Below, one piece after another: positions 7,630-15,579 of a stretch of DNA of 64,000 nt. Made by a program: the position numbers and the translations under genes. Under the pieces are notes generated by a model. That model was given only the letters and a program-made list of their open reading frames with translations. It did not search any database and was not told the origin of the DNA. Source of the DNA: Pseudomonas sp. GGS8. Lineage in GTDB: Bacteria; Pseudomonadota; Gammaproteobacteria; Pseudomonadales; Pseudomonadaceae. The DNA lies in NCBI RefSeq assembly GCF_024168645.1, contig NZ_JALJWF010000001.1, positions 1,541,001 through 1,605,000 of the forward strand. The letters are read 5' to 3'. Every line of letters starts with the position of its first letter. Within the stretch, counting starts at the first letter, position 1.

Positions 7630-7712
7630 AAAACAAAAAGGCCCGCACACGAACATTCGCGGCGGGCCTTTTATTGTTTTGTCAGTCGTGGCGGTTAGCC
7701 ACAGGCGTTGGG
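7630..7712 (-). ncRNA. Candidate short minus-strand transcript (small RNA or attenuated leader)
   Basis: Within the 453 bases between the dioxygenase and the SnoaL-like gene, the minus strand has a good promoter (TTGACA complement at 7741-7746, 18 bases, TAGGAT complement at 7717-7722), a small hairpin (TGGC/GCCA around 7690-7700) and a strong GC-rich terminator at 7636-7672. The product would be about 80 nt. No ribosome-binding site followed by a frame is present. Nothing else coding is seen in the interval. Confidence 0.35.
7636..7672. terminator. GC-rich Rho-independent terminator (symmetrical)
   Basis: AAAAGGCCCGC (7636-7646) pairs perfectly with GCGGGCCTTTT (7662-7672) around a 15-base loop; T tracts are present on both strands. 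Confidence 0.8.
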
Positions 7713-7716
7713 GCGC

Positions 7717-7746
7717 ATCCTATCTGTGCGTTTAACGACGTGTCAA
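7717..7746 (-). promoter_or_regulatory. Sigma-70-type promoter, minus strand
   Basis: On the minus strand TTGACA (7746-7741) is followed after 18 bases by TAGGAT (7722-7717), directly downstream of the SnoaL-like gene stop. It would drive the short transcript ending at the 7636-7672 terminator. Confidence 0.4.
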
Positions 7747-7788
7747 TTTCGTTAATCGTCTGTAAATAGGCGAAAAACGTCTAAGAAA

Positions 7789-8184
7789 TCACTTGTCAGC
7801 GATAGCCAATTGCACGGTATGGCTGTCGACAAACTGTTCAAAATGGGTGACTTTGCCGTCGGCCAGAGTCCACAAATGCGCGACCCGGGCATTCATTGCA
7901 CGGCCGGTGGCTTTATAGACGCCGCTGTAATTGCCGTAGGCAAATACCTTGTCGCCCTGGGCGACATAGTTCTCGACCTTGAACTGAAAATCTTCCCACT
8001 CAGTGGCCAGCCGCTTGAAGACGTTTTCGACGATAGCGTCAAAGCCGACGTAGGTGCCGGCATACGGAAAACCCGCCGCTTCGGTCCAGCGGGCGTCATC
8101 GGCCAGCGCCGCCGCGGTGTTGCGCGCATTCTCCTGGGAGTTGGCGCCTTCGTAGGTGCTTTTGATCAGGCTCAGGTTATCCAT
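7789..8184 (-). CDS. Nuclear transport factor 2 (SnoaL-like) family protein
   Basis: A 131-residue NTF2-fold protein: MDNLSLIKSTYEGAN, then YAGTYVGFDAIVENVF, YGNYSGVYKATGRAM and VAHLWTLADGKVTHFEQFVD, the usual SnoaL-like progression. The ATG at 8184 has GGAG six bases upstream; an earlier ATG at 8205 overlaps the DsbA-like gene and is less likely. It is co-oriented with and immediately downstream of that gene (17 bases). Members of the fold are isomerases, hydratases or ligand-binding proteins; no specific activity can be assigned. Confidence 0.82.
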   Translation of the reverse strand: MDNLSLIKSTYEGANSQENARNTAAALADDARWTEAAGFPYAGTYVGFDAIVENVFKRLATEWEDFQFKVENYVAQGDKVFAYGNYSGVYKATGRAMNARVAHLWTLADGKVTHFEQFVDSHTVQLAIADK

Positions 8185-8201
8185 GGTGACTCCAGGTGAG
8201 T

Positions 8202-8873
8202 TCAATGGGCGCAGCCGTCGAGGCCACAGGTTTCAAACACGGATGAAGACGCTGTTGCCGCAAGCGACTGGCTCAACCATTGGGCGAAGGCTTGCGGCTT
8301 GCCGAGCCAGGGGCCGATATCGACCACGGTGAACTGGCCATCCTGCTCCAGCGCGAAGGTCGGGAAGCCCTGGCCGCCGACACGGACCAACAGTGCGCGG
8401 CTGTCCTTTATATGCCGCTCGGTGTCGGCGGTATTAAATGCCTGTTGGAAAGCCTCAGGTTCAAGACCTGTCTGTGCAGCGAGTTCAAGCAAAACGGCCT
8501 CGTCAGCGATGCGTCGACCTTCCACGTAATGGGCCGTCTGCAAACGCCCCAGCAACTCCAGTCCGCGCCCGGCGATCTGCTCGGCAGCCAGCACGGCGGC
8601 AATCGGCGGCGTGGAATCGAACAGCGCCGTCTCATCACGCAGCAATCCCTCAAAATACGCCTCGCCAAACGGCTGGCCGGTGTACTCGGCGATACGTCGG
8701 TCGTGGGGCATGACGTAATTGCGCAGTTGTGGCGAAACGGTTTGGCGATTGGCACCGCTCATCATGCCACCACCGTGGCCGATCACCGGCAACACGGCTT
8801 GGGCAGCTTGCACCAAGGGTTTGGCGCCGTAGCACCAACCGCACAATGGGTCGTAAATGTAGTGAAGGGTCAT
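8202..8873 (-). CDS. DsbA family protein (thioredoxin-fold, CGWC)
   Basis: A 223-residue cytoplasmic DsbA-like protein: the redox motif CGWC is at residues 11-14 (YDPLCGWCYG), a helical insertion follows, and GGQGFPTFALE supplies the cis-proline loop. The extreme C-terminus, ETCGLDGCAH, adds a second Cys pair. No signal peptide. Annotated elsewhere as DsbA family protein or a protein-disulfide isomerase-like protein. It heads a two-gene unit with the SnoaL-like gene. Confidence 0.82.
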   Translation of the reverse strand: MTLHYIYDPLCGWCYGAKPLVQAAQAVLPVIGHGGGMMSGANRQTVSPQLRNYVMPHDRRIAEYTGQPFGEAYFEGLLRDETALFDSTPPIAAVLAAEQIAGRGLELLGRLQTAHYVEGRRIADEAVLLELAAQTGLEPEAFQQAFNTADTERHIKDSRALLVRVGGQGFPTFALEQDGQFTVVDIGPWLGKPQAFAQWLSQSLAATASSSVFETCGLDGCAH

Positions 8874-9041
8874 GGGAAGACTCCGGCAAAAAAGTAGGAA
8901 AACTCAATGCCGGCAGACTAATACCCGGATCGTTTTGGAAAAACGCCGGAATCGATTTCAGTCTGTTTCAAGAATCGGTCGAATGCCCCTCGTGACCGAC
9001 ACCTCCGATCTTGCAGGCATCCACTTTTCTGACGGGCATAA

Positions 9042-9070
9042 AAAAGCGCCACCTTTCCGGCAGCGCTTTT
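9042..9070 (-). terminator. Terminator downstream of the 70-residue protein gene
   Basis: AAAAGCGC (9042-9049) pairs with GCGCTTTT (9063-9070). Read on the minus strand, the hairpin lies 22 bases after the stop at 9092 and runs into T residues. Confidence 0.6.
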
Positions 9071-9091
9071 ATCAATCCGTTGTTTTTCTTC

Positions 9092-9304
9092 TTATCCTTC
9101 CATCACATCCCACAACGCCTCCAGTTCCGCCTCGCTGAATAAACCAGCGGGATAGCGCTCGATCATCATCCGGCGCGGATCAGGTTCCCTGATCTGACGC
9201 GTTCCATTGGACTTCAACCACTGTGCCAGGACCTGGAGCGATTCGCTGTTAACTGCCAGGGGATGCAGTGCCCGATCGCTCACTACGTTCATTTCGGCGT
9301 TCAT
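9092..9304 (-). CDS. Small conserved-type protein, unknown function
   Basis: A 70-residue acidic protein beginning MNAEMNVVSDRALHPLAVNS and ending ELEALWDVMEG. There is no membrane segment or signal. An AGGAG box lies about 12 bases before the ATG, and a terminator follows. The middle RQIREPDPRRMMIERYPAGL is basic. It has normal codon use for the region and its own transcription unit. I do not recognise a domain. Confidence 0.6.
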   Translation of the reverse strand: MNAEMNVVSDRALHPLAVNSESLQVLAQWLKSNGTRQIREPDPRRMMIERYPAGLFSEAELEALWDVMEG

Positions 9305-9448
9305 CTAAGCGCTCTCTCCTGGTTTGTGAGCGGCTAACTTATCCAAGGTTTATGACAGAACATCGAAGTTCTCTCCCTCCCCGTGTTGCGCCATCGAAGA
9401 TACAAGAGCTATGCCAATGTTTTCGAAGTGTCGATAAGTGGATACAAA

Positions 9449-9480
9449 AAAGCCCGCAGTCCTGATGGGCTGCGGGCTTT
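9449..9480 (-). terminator. Terminator of the aguBA operon
   Basis: AAAGCCCGCAG (9449-9459) pairs perfectly with CTGCGGGCTTT (9470-9480). On the minus strand it is followed by a T run, about 70 bases past the aguA stop. Confidence 0.75.
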
Positions 9481-9550
9481 CTGCGAGATAAGGAGGCCAA
9501 AATCGTTGCTCAATCGATTTTTCAATCAACTCAAGCTGTTACGTCCTCAC

Positions 9551-10657
9551 TCACTCCTTGTGCGGTGCGGGCTGTTGTTGGGTAAGGCAATGGATGTTAC
9601 CGCCCCCAAGTAACAGTTCGCGACCAGGCACCATGACCACTTCATGCTGCGGAAACACGCTCTGCAAAATCTCTTTGGCCGGACCATCCAGTGGGTCGTC
9701 GAAGCTCGGCGCAATGATGCCGCCGTTGACGATCAGGAAGTTCACATAAGAGCCGGCCAGACGCACGGTCGGATTGCGCTCCTGAGTGCCGTCCACCGGG
9801 TCCACGCCTGCGCACTCTTCTTCGGTCGCATACAGCGGCCCCGGAATCGGCATTTTGTGCACCGTGAATGGGCGACCCTTGGCATCAGTGCTGTTTTGCA
9901 GCACGTTCATGGCCGCCTGGCAGCGCGCAAAGTTCGGGTCCTGCGGGTCGTCGGTCCAGGCCAGCAACACTTCGCCTGGACGCACGTAGCAGCAGAAGTT
10001 ATCCACATGGCCGTCAGTTTCGTCGTTGAACAAACCGTCCGGCAGCCAGATGATCTTATCCACAGCCAGATTTGCGCTGAGCACCGCTTCGATTTGCTCA
10101 CGGCTCATGTGCGGATTGCGATTGCGGTTGAGCAGGCATTCTTCGGTGGTGATCAGGGTGCCTTCGCCATCGACATGAATCGATCCACCCTCGAGCACAA
10201 AACCCTCGGTGCGGTAGCGCGGGCTGCGCTCGATTTCGAGGATCTTGCCCGCCACCTGCAAGTCACGGTTCCATGGCGAATACAAACCACCGTCGAAACC
10301 GCCCCACGCATTGAAGTCCCAATCCACGCCACGGACTTCGCCGCTGTCATTGATGACGAACGTTGGGCCGGTATCCCGAACCCAGGCGTCATCGCTGGAC
10401 ATCTCCACCACACGAATATTTGGCACGTCGAGACGGGCGCGGGCATTTTCGTACTGGCCCGCGGAAACCGCCACGGTCACCGGTTCGAAACGCGCGATGG
10501 CCTTGGCTACCGCGACGTGCGCGGCTTGCGCCGGTTTACCCCCCAGGCGCCAGTTGTCCGGGCGCTCGGGCCAGATCATCCAGGTCTGGGTTTGGGGTGC
10601 CCACTCAGCGGGCATGTAAAAGCCGTCGGCGCGAGGGGTGCTGTTCAAAGTGGTCAT
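9551..10657 (-). CDS. aguA: Agmatine deiminase
   Basis: A 368-residue guanidine-modifying enzyme that hydrolyses agmatine to N-carbamoylputrescine and ammonia. The start [19 protein letters not shown] is chosen over an upstream frame that overlaps aguB. Seen motifs: [15 protein letters not shown] (substrate carboxylates), [12 protein letters not shown] with the catalytic His, and [11 protein letters not shown] with the nucleophile at Cys357, the position known for P. aeruginosa AguA. It follows aguB by four bases, so the second and last steps of the arginine decarboxylase route to putrescine are co-transcribed. Confidence 0.96.
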   Translation of the reverse strand: MTTLNSTPRADGFYMPAEWAPQTQTWMIWPERPDNWRLGGKPAQAAHVAVAKAIARFEPVTVAVSAGQYENARARLDVPNIRVVEMSSDDAWVRDTGPTFVINDSGEVRGVDWDFNAWGGFDGGLYSPWNRDLQVAGKILEIERSPRYRTEGFVLEGGSIHVDGEGTLITTEECLLNRNRNPHMSREQIEAVLSANLAVDKIIWLPDGLFNDETDGHVDNFCCYVRPGEVLLAWTDDPQDPNFARCQAAMNVLQNSTDAKGRPFTVHKMPIPGPLYATEEECAGVDPVDGTQERNPTVRLAGSYVNFLIVNGGIIAPSFDDPLDGPAKEILQSVFPQHEVVMVPGRELLLGGGNIHCLTQQQPAPHKE

Positions 10658-10661
10658 GGCT

Positions 10662-11540
10662 TCAGGACTCCAGGGTACCGTCGAGGGTTTTGATCGCGCC
10701 GTACAGGTTCGGACGACGGTCACGGAACGAACCCCAGGCGCTGCGAATGTGCTCCAGCTCATCGAGGTCGAAGCTGTGAACCAGAATGCCTTCTTCGGTT
10801 TTGTTCAGCTCTTGGACTTTTTCGCCAAACTGGTTGGCGATGAACGACGAGCCGTAGAAGGTAATGTCGTAGCCGTCCTGCTCTTCGTTACCGATACGGT
10901 TGCTGGCGATCACCGGCATCAGGTTGGCGCCGGCATGGCCCTGTTGCACACGCTGCCAGTGGTCGCGGGACGAAATGGTCTTGTCGTGCGGCTCACTGCC
11001 GATGGCGGTCGGGTAGAACAGGATTTCCGCGCCTTGCAGCGCCATGCTCCGGGCACACTCAGGGAACCACTGATCCCAGCAGATGCCCACGCCGATTTTC
11101 GCGTAACGGGTATTCCAGACTTTGAAACCGGTATCGCCTGGATTGAAGTAGTACTTTTCGTGGTAGCCAGGGCCATCCGGGATGTGGCTTTTACGATAAA
11201 TCCCGAGGTTGCTGCCGTCGGCATCGATGATCGCGATGCTGTTGAAACGCGCGCGACCGGCCAATTCGTAGAAGCTGATCGGCAGCACCACTTGCAGTTC
11301 TTTGGCGACTTTCTGGAAGTGTTTGATGGCAATGTTGTCTTCAACCGTCGTGGCCAGTTGCAGGTAGTCCGGGTTCGGCTTCTGGCAGAAGTACGGAGCC
11401 TCGAACAGTTCCTGGATCAGGATGATTTGCGCACCTTTGGCCGCCGCTTCACGGACCAGCTTCTCAGCGGTCTCGATGTTGGCTTCAAGGTCCCAGGAAC
11501 AAGCCATCTGGGTAGCGGCGACGGTAACGATACGGCTCAT
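10662..11540 (-). CDS. aguB: N-carbamoylputrescine amidase
   Basis: A 292-residue nitrilase-superfamily enzyme that converts N-carbamoylputrescine to putrescine, CO2 and ammonia. The Glu-Lys-Cys triad is visible as [11 protein letters not shown] (Glu), [11 protein letters not shown] (Lys) and [12 protein letters not shown] (Cys). Length matches AguB. It begins [17 protein letters not shown] and is the first gene of aguBA. The P. aeruginosa operon regulator AguR is not in the flanking sequence. Confidence 0.96.
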   Translation of the reverse strand: MSRIVTVAATQMACSWDLEANIETAEKLVREAAAKGAQIILIQELFEAPYFCQKPNPDYLQLATTVEDNIAIKHFQKVAKELQVVLPISFYELAGRARFNSIAIIDADGSNLGIYRKSHIPDGPGYHEKYYFNPGDTGFKVWNTRYAKIGVGICWDQWFPECARSMALQGAEILFYPTAIGSEPHDKTISSRDHWQRVQQGHAGANLMPVIASNRIGNEEQDGYDITFYGSSFIANQFGEKVQELNKTEEGILVHSFDLDELEHIRSAWGSFRDRRPNLYGAIKTLDGTLES

Positions 11541-11740
11541 GAATCATCTCCTGGGCAACGCTTGAGGGTCGAGTGTGGCATCGACCGATGACAGAAATGG
11601 GAAGTACCGGGCGTGGTTCATCCACACCGTGGGCAGTGGCGACTTTATAGCCGATAAAAATCGGCTTTCAAAGCAATAAATACCACTCCATCAGAAAACA
11701 ACCCAACTTAAACCGATAACAATCGAGTTAAACACCTTCT

Positions 11741-11833
11741 CTGTGGGAGCGAGCCTGCTCGCGATAGCGGTGGGTCAGTCGACATCAATATTGCCTGCTC
11801 GACCGCCTTCGCGAGCAGGCTCGCTCCCACAGG
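11741..11833. repeat. REP doublet (GGGAGCGAGCCTGCTCGCGA type)
   Basis: Two inverted REP sequences: TGTGGGAGCGAGCCTGCTCG at 11742 onward and its complement ending in CTCCCACAG at about 11832. They lie between aguB and the kinase/aminotransferase fusion, in a 302-base gap that otherwise holds only AT-rich sequence and the aguB promoter region. Confidence 0.9.
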
Positions 11834-11842
11834 GATATGTGT

Positions 11843-14755
11843 TTACAGATCCTCTGCGAGAACGTTCGACAGCATGTCGACAAAGAAATCCACGCTCTGC
11901 CGCGAGGTGACCATCGGCGGTTTGATCTTGAGGATGTTCAGGTGATCGCCCGTCGGCTGCATGAAGATCCCCAACTCACGAAGCCGATCGCACAGCGCCG
12001 TGGTTTCTTCGGTCGCCGGTTCAAGGGTTTCGCGATTGCGGACCAACTCCACGCCCAGATAGAAGCCGGAACCATGCACCGCTCCCACCAACGGATGCCG
12101 GTCGATCAACGCTTCAAGACGCTCCTTGAAGTACCCACCCACCACCTGGGCGTTCTCCCAGAGTTTTTCTTCTTCCATCACATCCAGCACCGCCATGCCG
12201 ATCCGGCAACTGACCGGGCTGCCGCCAGCGGACGAGAAGAAATAACCCTCGGCCTCCAGCGCTTCGGCGATCTCCCTACGGGTAATGACAGCACCCAACG
12301 GCTGGCCGTTACCCATGCCTTTGGCCATGGTGATGATGTCCGGCACCACGCCCTGCTCTTCGAAGCCCCAGAAAAATTTACCCATGCGGCCGTAACCGAC
12401 CTGCACCTCATCGGCGATGCACACCCCGCCCTGAGCACGGACCAGCGCATAAACCTGCTTCAAATAGCCCGGCGGTAGCGAGATGCCGCCGGCATTGCCG
12501 TACACCGGTTCGCAGATGAAACCGGCGAGTTGGCGTTTCTGTCCGGCGATTTTCGCCAGGTTGTGTTCGACGCTGCGCACGTAGTCCGGCGCGCTGTCCG
12601 GGCCACGAAATTCGCCGCGATAGGTGTTCGGCGCGGTCACCGGGTGCACCCAATCGGGACGGCTGCTCAAAGCCTTGGGGTTGTCGGCAATCGAGGTCGA
12701 GACCGCATCCGCCGCCACCGACCAGCCGTGATACGCCTCCAACACACTGAGCATGTCGCGACCGCCGCTGTAGGCCCAGGCCAGACGAATCGCCAGGTCA
12801 TTGGCCTCGGTGCCGCTGTTGACCAGAAACACCCGGTCCATGTTGTCCGGTGCCAGCTTCAGCAAGCGCTCGGAAAACTCGGCAATCGCTGCGTAGTGAA
12901 AACGCGAGTTGGTATTGAGCAATGACCATTGACGACCGGCGACGGCGGCCATGCGCGGATGGCCATGCCCCAGAACTGCGACGTTGTTGAGCATGTCGAG
13001 GTAGGAGCGGCCCTGCATGTCGATCAGGTGATTGCGCCAGCCACGCTCGATGCGCGGCGGATCAACGTAATAATGCTTCTGGGATCGGGCGAAACTGGCA
13101 TCGCGGCGAGCCAACAACGTCTGCGGGTCGAGCTCCTCTTCTGCATCGCAGGCCAGGCCCAGCAATGCCGCCGGCGAAGGGCACAATGCCTGCCAGGCAG
13201 CGGCGCGCGAAGGTGTGCAAAACAACGGTGCGTCGAGCTGAGCGCCTCGACACAATTGCACGATCAACGGCCCGTTGACCGAACCCAGCACCTGACCTTT
13301 GACCAGGGCTGCGCCCGCGTGCAGCGACGGCGTCACACCCCACAGCCGTAAACTCAGTTGCGGCCCATCCAGTTGCAGTACACCCGCCGCCGGCTGGTGA
13401 ATCACTCCGGCAAACGGCGATTCGACCGCCGTGCCATGGGGCACTCGCAGCTCTACGTGCAGTGGGCAAGTGGCCGGTTCAGTGGCGCTGTCCGGCCGGG
13501 TGCGAGACAGACGATATTGCCCATAACGACTGGCCGCCAGACCGTGGGCCGCAGCGGCCTCGGTCAGCAGACGCTGGTCGATCCCCTCCTGCTCCCAGTT
13601 ACCCGCTTCGAAATGCGGGCTGAGCACGCCCAGATCGATCAAGGCAAACTCACGCCCCACCAGACTCGGCAACAAGGGTGCAAGGCCTTCGCTGCCGATG
13701 CTCGGCAGGCCTTGACCGACCGCGGCAAGAATCGCCGCCTCCATCAACGCCAGCGGCACCGATGTGGCCACGCGGAAAATTTCCCACTCATGGGTCAGGT
13801 TGTCGCGACTGTACTCATTGCCCGGATCAATGCTGACCTGCTGTTCGCCACTCAGCACCAACACCGTCGAACGCGCAACGATCAGCGGCCAGAGCGCCAG
13901 CAGTTCTTCATGTTGCAACGGATTGACCGCATGATAGGCCCGAACCGCCGGCAAAATGTAGAACGGATCGCCATCGGCATGGTGCAGCAGCGCGGCACAG
14001 GTCACCGACAGATCGGTGATCCGCCAGGTGCGGACCAGGTCGCCGAAATCGATGACACCCTGCAACTGCCATTGGCGCTGCGAATCCCGCTGCCAGACCA
14101 CGTTGTCGTCGGTGATGTCCATGTGAATCGCCTGCACCGGCAGCTTATCCACCAAGGGCTGCAAATGGCGCTCGGCCTGTTCGGCCGCTTCAGCAATCCG
14201 CTTGCGTTGCTGGTCATCCTTGATCACCGGCAGCAAATGCGCGATCAACGCGTTGGCGTGGCGGGCGTCCCATTGAAGGGTGCGCTCAAGGCCAGGATGG
14301 TCAAAATCGGCCAGCGCCAGATCCATCTCGCCGCAGAGCCGACCGAAACCGGCGACCACTGCCTGGCTCAGATGGTCGAGGTGCGTCAGGGATTGGCCGT
14401 CGATGTAATCGAGCAGACGTACATGCACCGCTTGACCGCCGACATCGAGAGAGAGCAAGTCTGCGCCGTTTATGGCCGGGATCACTCGCGGCACCTGCAC
14501 GTCGGCGTGTTCAGCCAGATGCTTGAGCCCTGCGTGTTGGGCTTGCAGCTCCAGCACCGAGTAATCGCCACGGCAGATTTTCAAGACGAAACGCCCCTGC
14601 TCGCTGTCGACGCGGTAGTTGAGATCCTGCTGGCTGCCCAGGGCCTGCAATCGCCCACTCAGCCCGTAATGCTCCTCCAGCAGCTCAAGCGCTTGCGCCG
14701 CGGACACTTGTGGGCTGGGCAGACTGGCGCGATGAATCAACGTGGCGAGCGGCAT
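11843..14755 (-). CDS. Fusion: APH-family kinase + M23/lipoyl-like domain + class III aminotransferase-fold PLP enzyme
   Basis: 970 residues with three parts. Residues about 1-345 are an aminoglycoside-phosphotransferase-type kinase (catalytic HMDITDDNVVW near 210, then GVIDFGD). Residues about 425-510 resemble a peptidase M23/swivelling beta domain (RVPHGTAVESPFAGVI). Residues about 540-965 are a class III aminotransferase fold with the PLP lysine in ITMAKGMGNGQPLG (about 810) and the aspartate in IADEVQVGYGR. The best functional analogues are the human pair hydroxylysine kinase (APH family) and AGXT2L1/AGXT2L2 phospholyases, suggesting phosphorylation then elimination on an amino alcohol. 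Often annotated simply as an aminotransferase. The gene is intact and monocistronic. Confidence 0.85.
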   Translation of the reverse strand: MPLATLIHRASLPSPQVSAAQALELLEEHYGLSGRLQALGSQQDLNYRVDSEQGRFVLKICRGDYSVLELQAQHAGLKHLAEHADVQVPRVIPAINGADLLSLDVGGQAVHVRLLDYIDGQSLTHLDHLSQAVVAGFGRLCGEMDLALADFDHPGLERTLQWDARHANALIAHLLPVIKDDQQRKRIAEAAEQAERHLQPLVDKLPVQAIHMDITDDNVVWQRDSQRQWQLQGVIDFGDLVRTWRITDLSVTCAALLHHADGDPFYILPAVRAYHAVNPLQHEELLALWPLIVARSTVLVLSGEQQVSIDPGNEYSRDNLTHEWEIFRVATSVPLALMEAAILAAVGQGLPSIGSEGLAPLLPSLVGREFALIDLGVLSPHFEAGNWEQEGIDQRLLTEAAAAHGLAASRYGQYRLSRTRPDSATEPATCPLHVELRVPHGTAVESPFAGVIHQPAAGVLQLDGPQLSLRLWGVTPSLHAGAALVKGQVLGSVNGPLIVQLCRGAQLDAPLFCTPSRAAAWQALCPSPAALLGLACDAEEELDPQTLLARRDASFARSQKHYYVDPPRIERGWRNHLIDMQGRSYLDMLNNVAVLGHGHPRMAAVAGRQWSLLNTNSRFHYAAIAEFSERLLKLAPDNMDRVFLVNSGTEANDLAIRLAWAYSGGRDMLSVLEAYHGWSVAADAVSTSIADNPKALSSRPDWVHPVTAPNTYRGEFRGPDSAPDYVRSVEHNLAKIAGQKRQLAGFICEPVYGNAGGISLPPGYLKQVYALVRAQGGVCIADEVQVGYGRMGKFFWGFEEQGVVPDIITMAKGMGNGQPLGAVITRREIAEALEAEGYFFSSAGGSPVSCRIGMAVLDVMEEEKLWENAQVVGGYFKERLEALIDRHPLVGAVHGSGFYLGVELVRNRETLEPATEETTALCDRLRELGIFMQPTGDHLNILKIKPPMVTSRQSVDFFVDMLSNVLAEDL

Positions 14756-14934
14756 ACAACGACCCCTGAAATTTTGTTAGGCGCTTATATCGCCACTGCC
14801 CGGGGCGATACGCAACCCCCTCCCTGATCGGCGCGAATCAAACACCCGCGCAACTCTCTTCACCGCACCACTCGCACCAACTGCCACTTTGCTTAAGAAT
14901 GTCGGCCATCAACGTCTATTGCTGGAGAAACACC

Positions 14935-15480
14935 ATGAATGTAGTCACCACCGACCTGCCCGGTGTTCTGATCATCGAACCCAAGGTATTTGGTGACGAG
15001 CGCGGCTTCTTCTATGAGAGCTTCAATGCCAAGGCTTTCGAAGAGGCAACCGGCCTGAACACCCAATTTGTTCAGGACAACCATTCCCGTTCGCAAAAAG
15101 GCGTACTGCGCGGCTTGCACTATCAGCTGGAAAACACTCAGGGCAAACTGGTCCGCGTCACCGCCGGTGAAGTACTCGACGTGGCAGTGGACATCCGCCG
15201 CAGCTCGCCGCATTTTCGCAAATGGGTCGCTGTGCGTCTGTCTGCCGACAACCATCGCCAACTCTGGGTGCCGGAAGGTTTTGCCCATGGTTTCGTGGTG
15301 CTGAGCGATTTCGCCGAGCTCCTCTACAAAACCACCGACTACTACACCCCGTCGGCCGAGCGCAGCATTCGCTGGGACGACCCGGACCTGGGCATCGACT
15401 GGCAGCTGGACGAAGCACCGCTGCTGTCGGCCAAGGATCAGTCCGCGGCGTTCTTCAAGGACGCTGAAGTCTTTTCCTGA
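14935..15480 (+). CDS. rfbC: dTDP-4-dehydrorhamnose 3,5-epimerase
   Basis: A 181-residue cupin that epimerises C3 and C5 of dTDP-4-keto-6-deoxyglucose in dTDP-L-rhamnose synthesis. Seen: FGDERGFFYESFN, NHSRSQKGVLRGLHYQ with the catalytic His, and WVPEGFAHGFVVLSDFAELLYK with the conserved Tyr following. The start MNVVTTDLPG has GGAG upstream at about eight bases; an earlier in-frame ATG at 14899 is not supported. rfbA, B and D are not adjacent, so this copy is separate from a full rml operon. RmlC is the synonym. Confidence 0.92.
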   Translation: MNVVTTDLPGVLIIEPKVFGDERGFFYESFNAKAFEEATGLNTQFVQDNHSRSQKGVLRGLHYQLENTQGKLVRVTAGEVLDVAVDIRRSSPHFRKWVAVRLSADNHRQLWVPEGFAHGFVVLSDFAELLYKTTDYYTPSAERSIRWDDPDLGIDWQLDEAPLLSAKDQSAAFFKDAEVFS

Positions 15481-15579
15481 ATTGCTGTCTGAATTTTCAC
15501 CGCCAGCGCGCACTTGATCCAGGTGCGCAGACTGCGCCCGCAAGCCTAGGCATAATGCGTCTGTACCCACAGGCGCTTG

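Noticed and set aside
13358..14827. 489-codon open frame antisense to the kinase/aminotransferase fusion
   Set aside because: No motifs; the opposite strand has catalytic residues of two enzymes.
15505..15530. Hairpin GCGCAC/GTGCGC after rfbC considered as a terminator
   Set aside because: Only six base pairs and no T tract follows.
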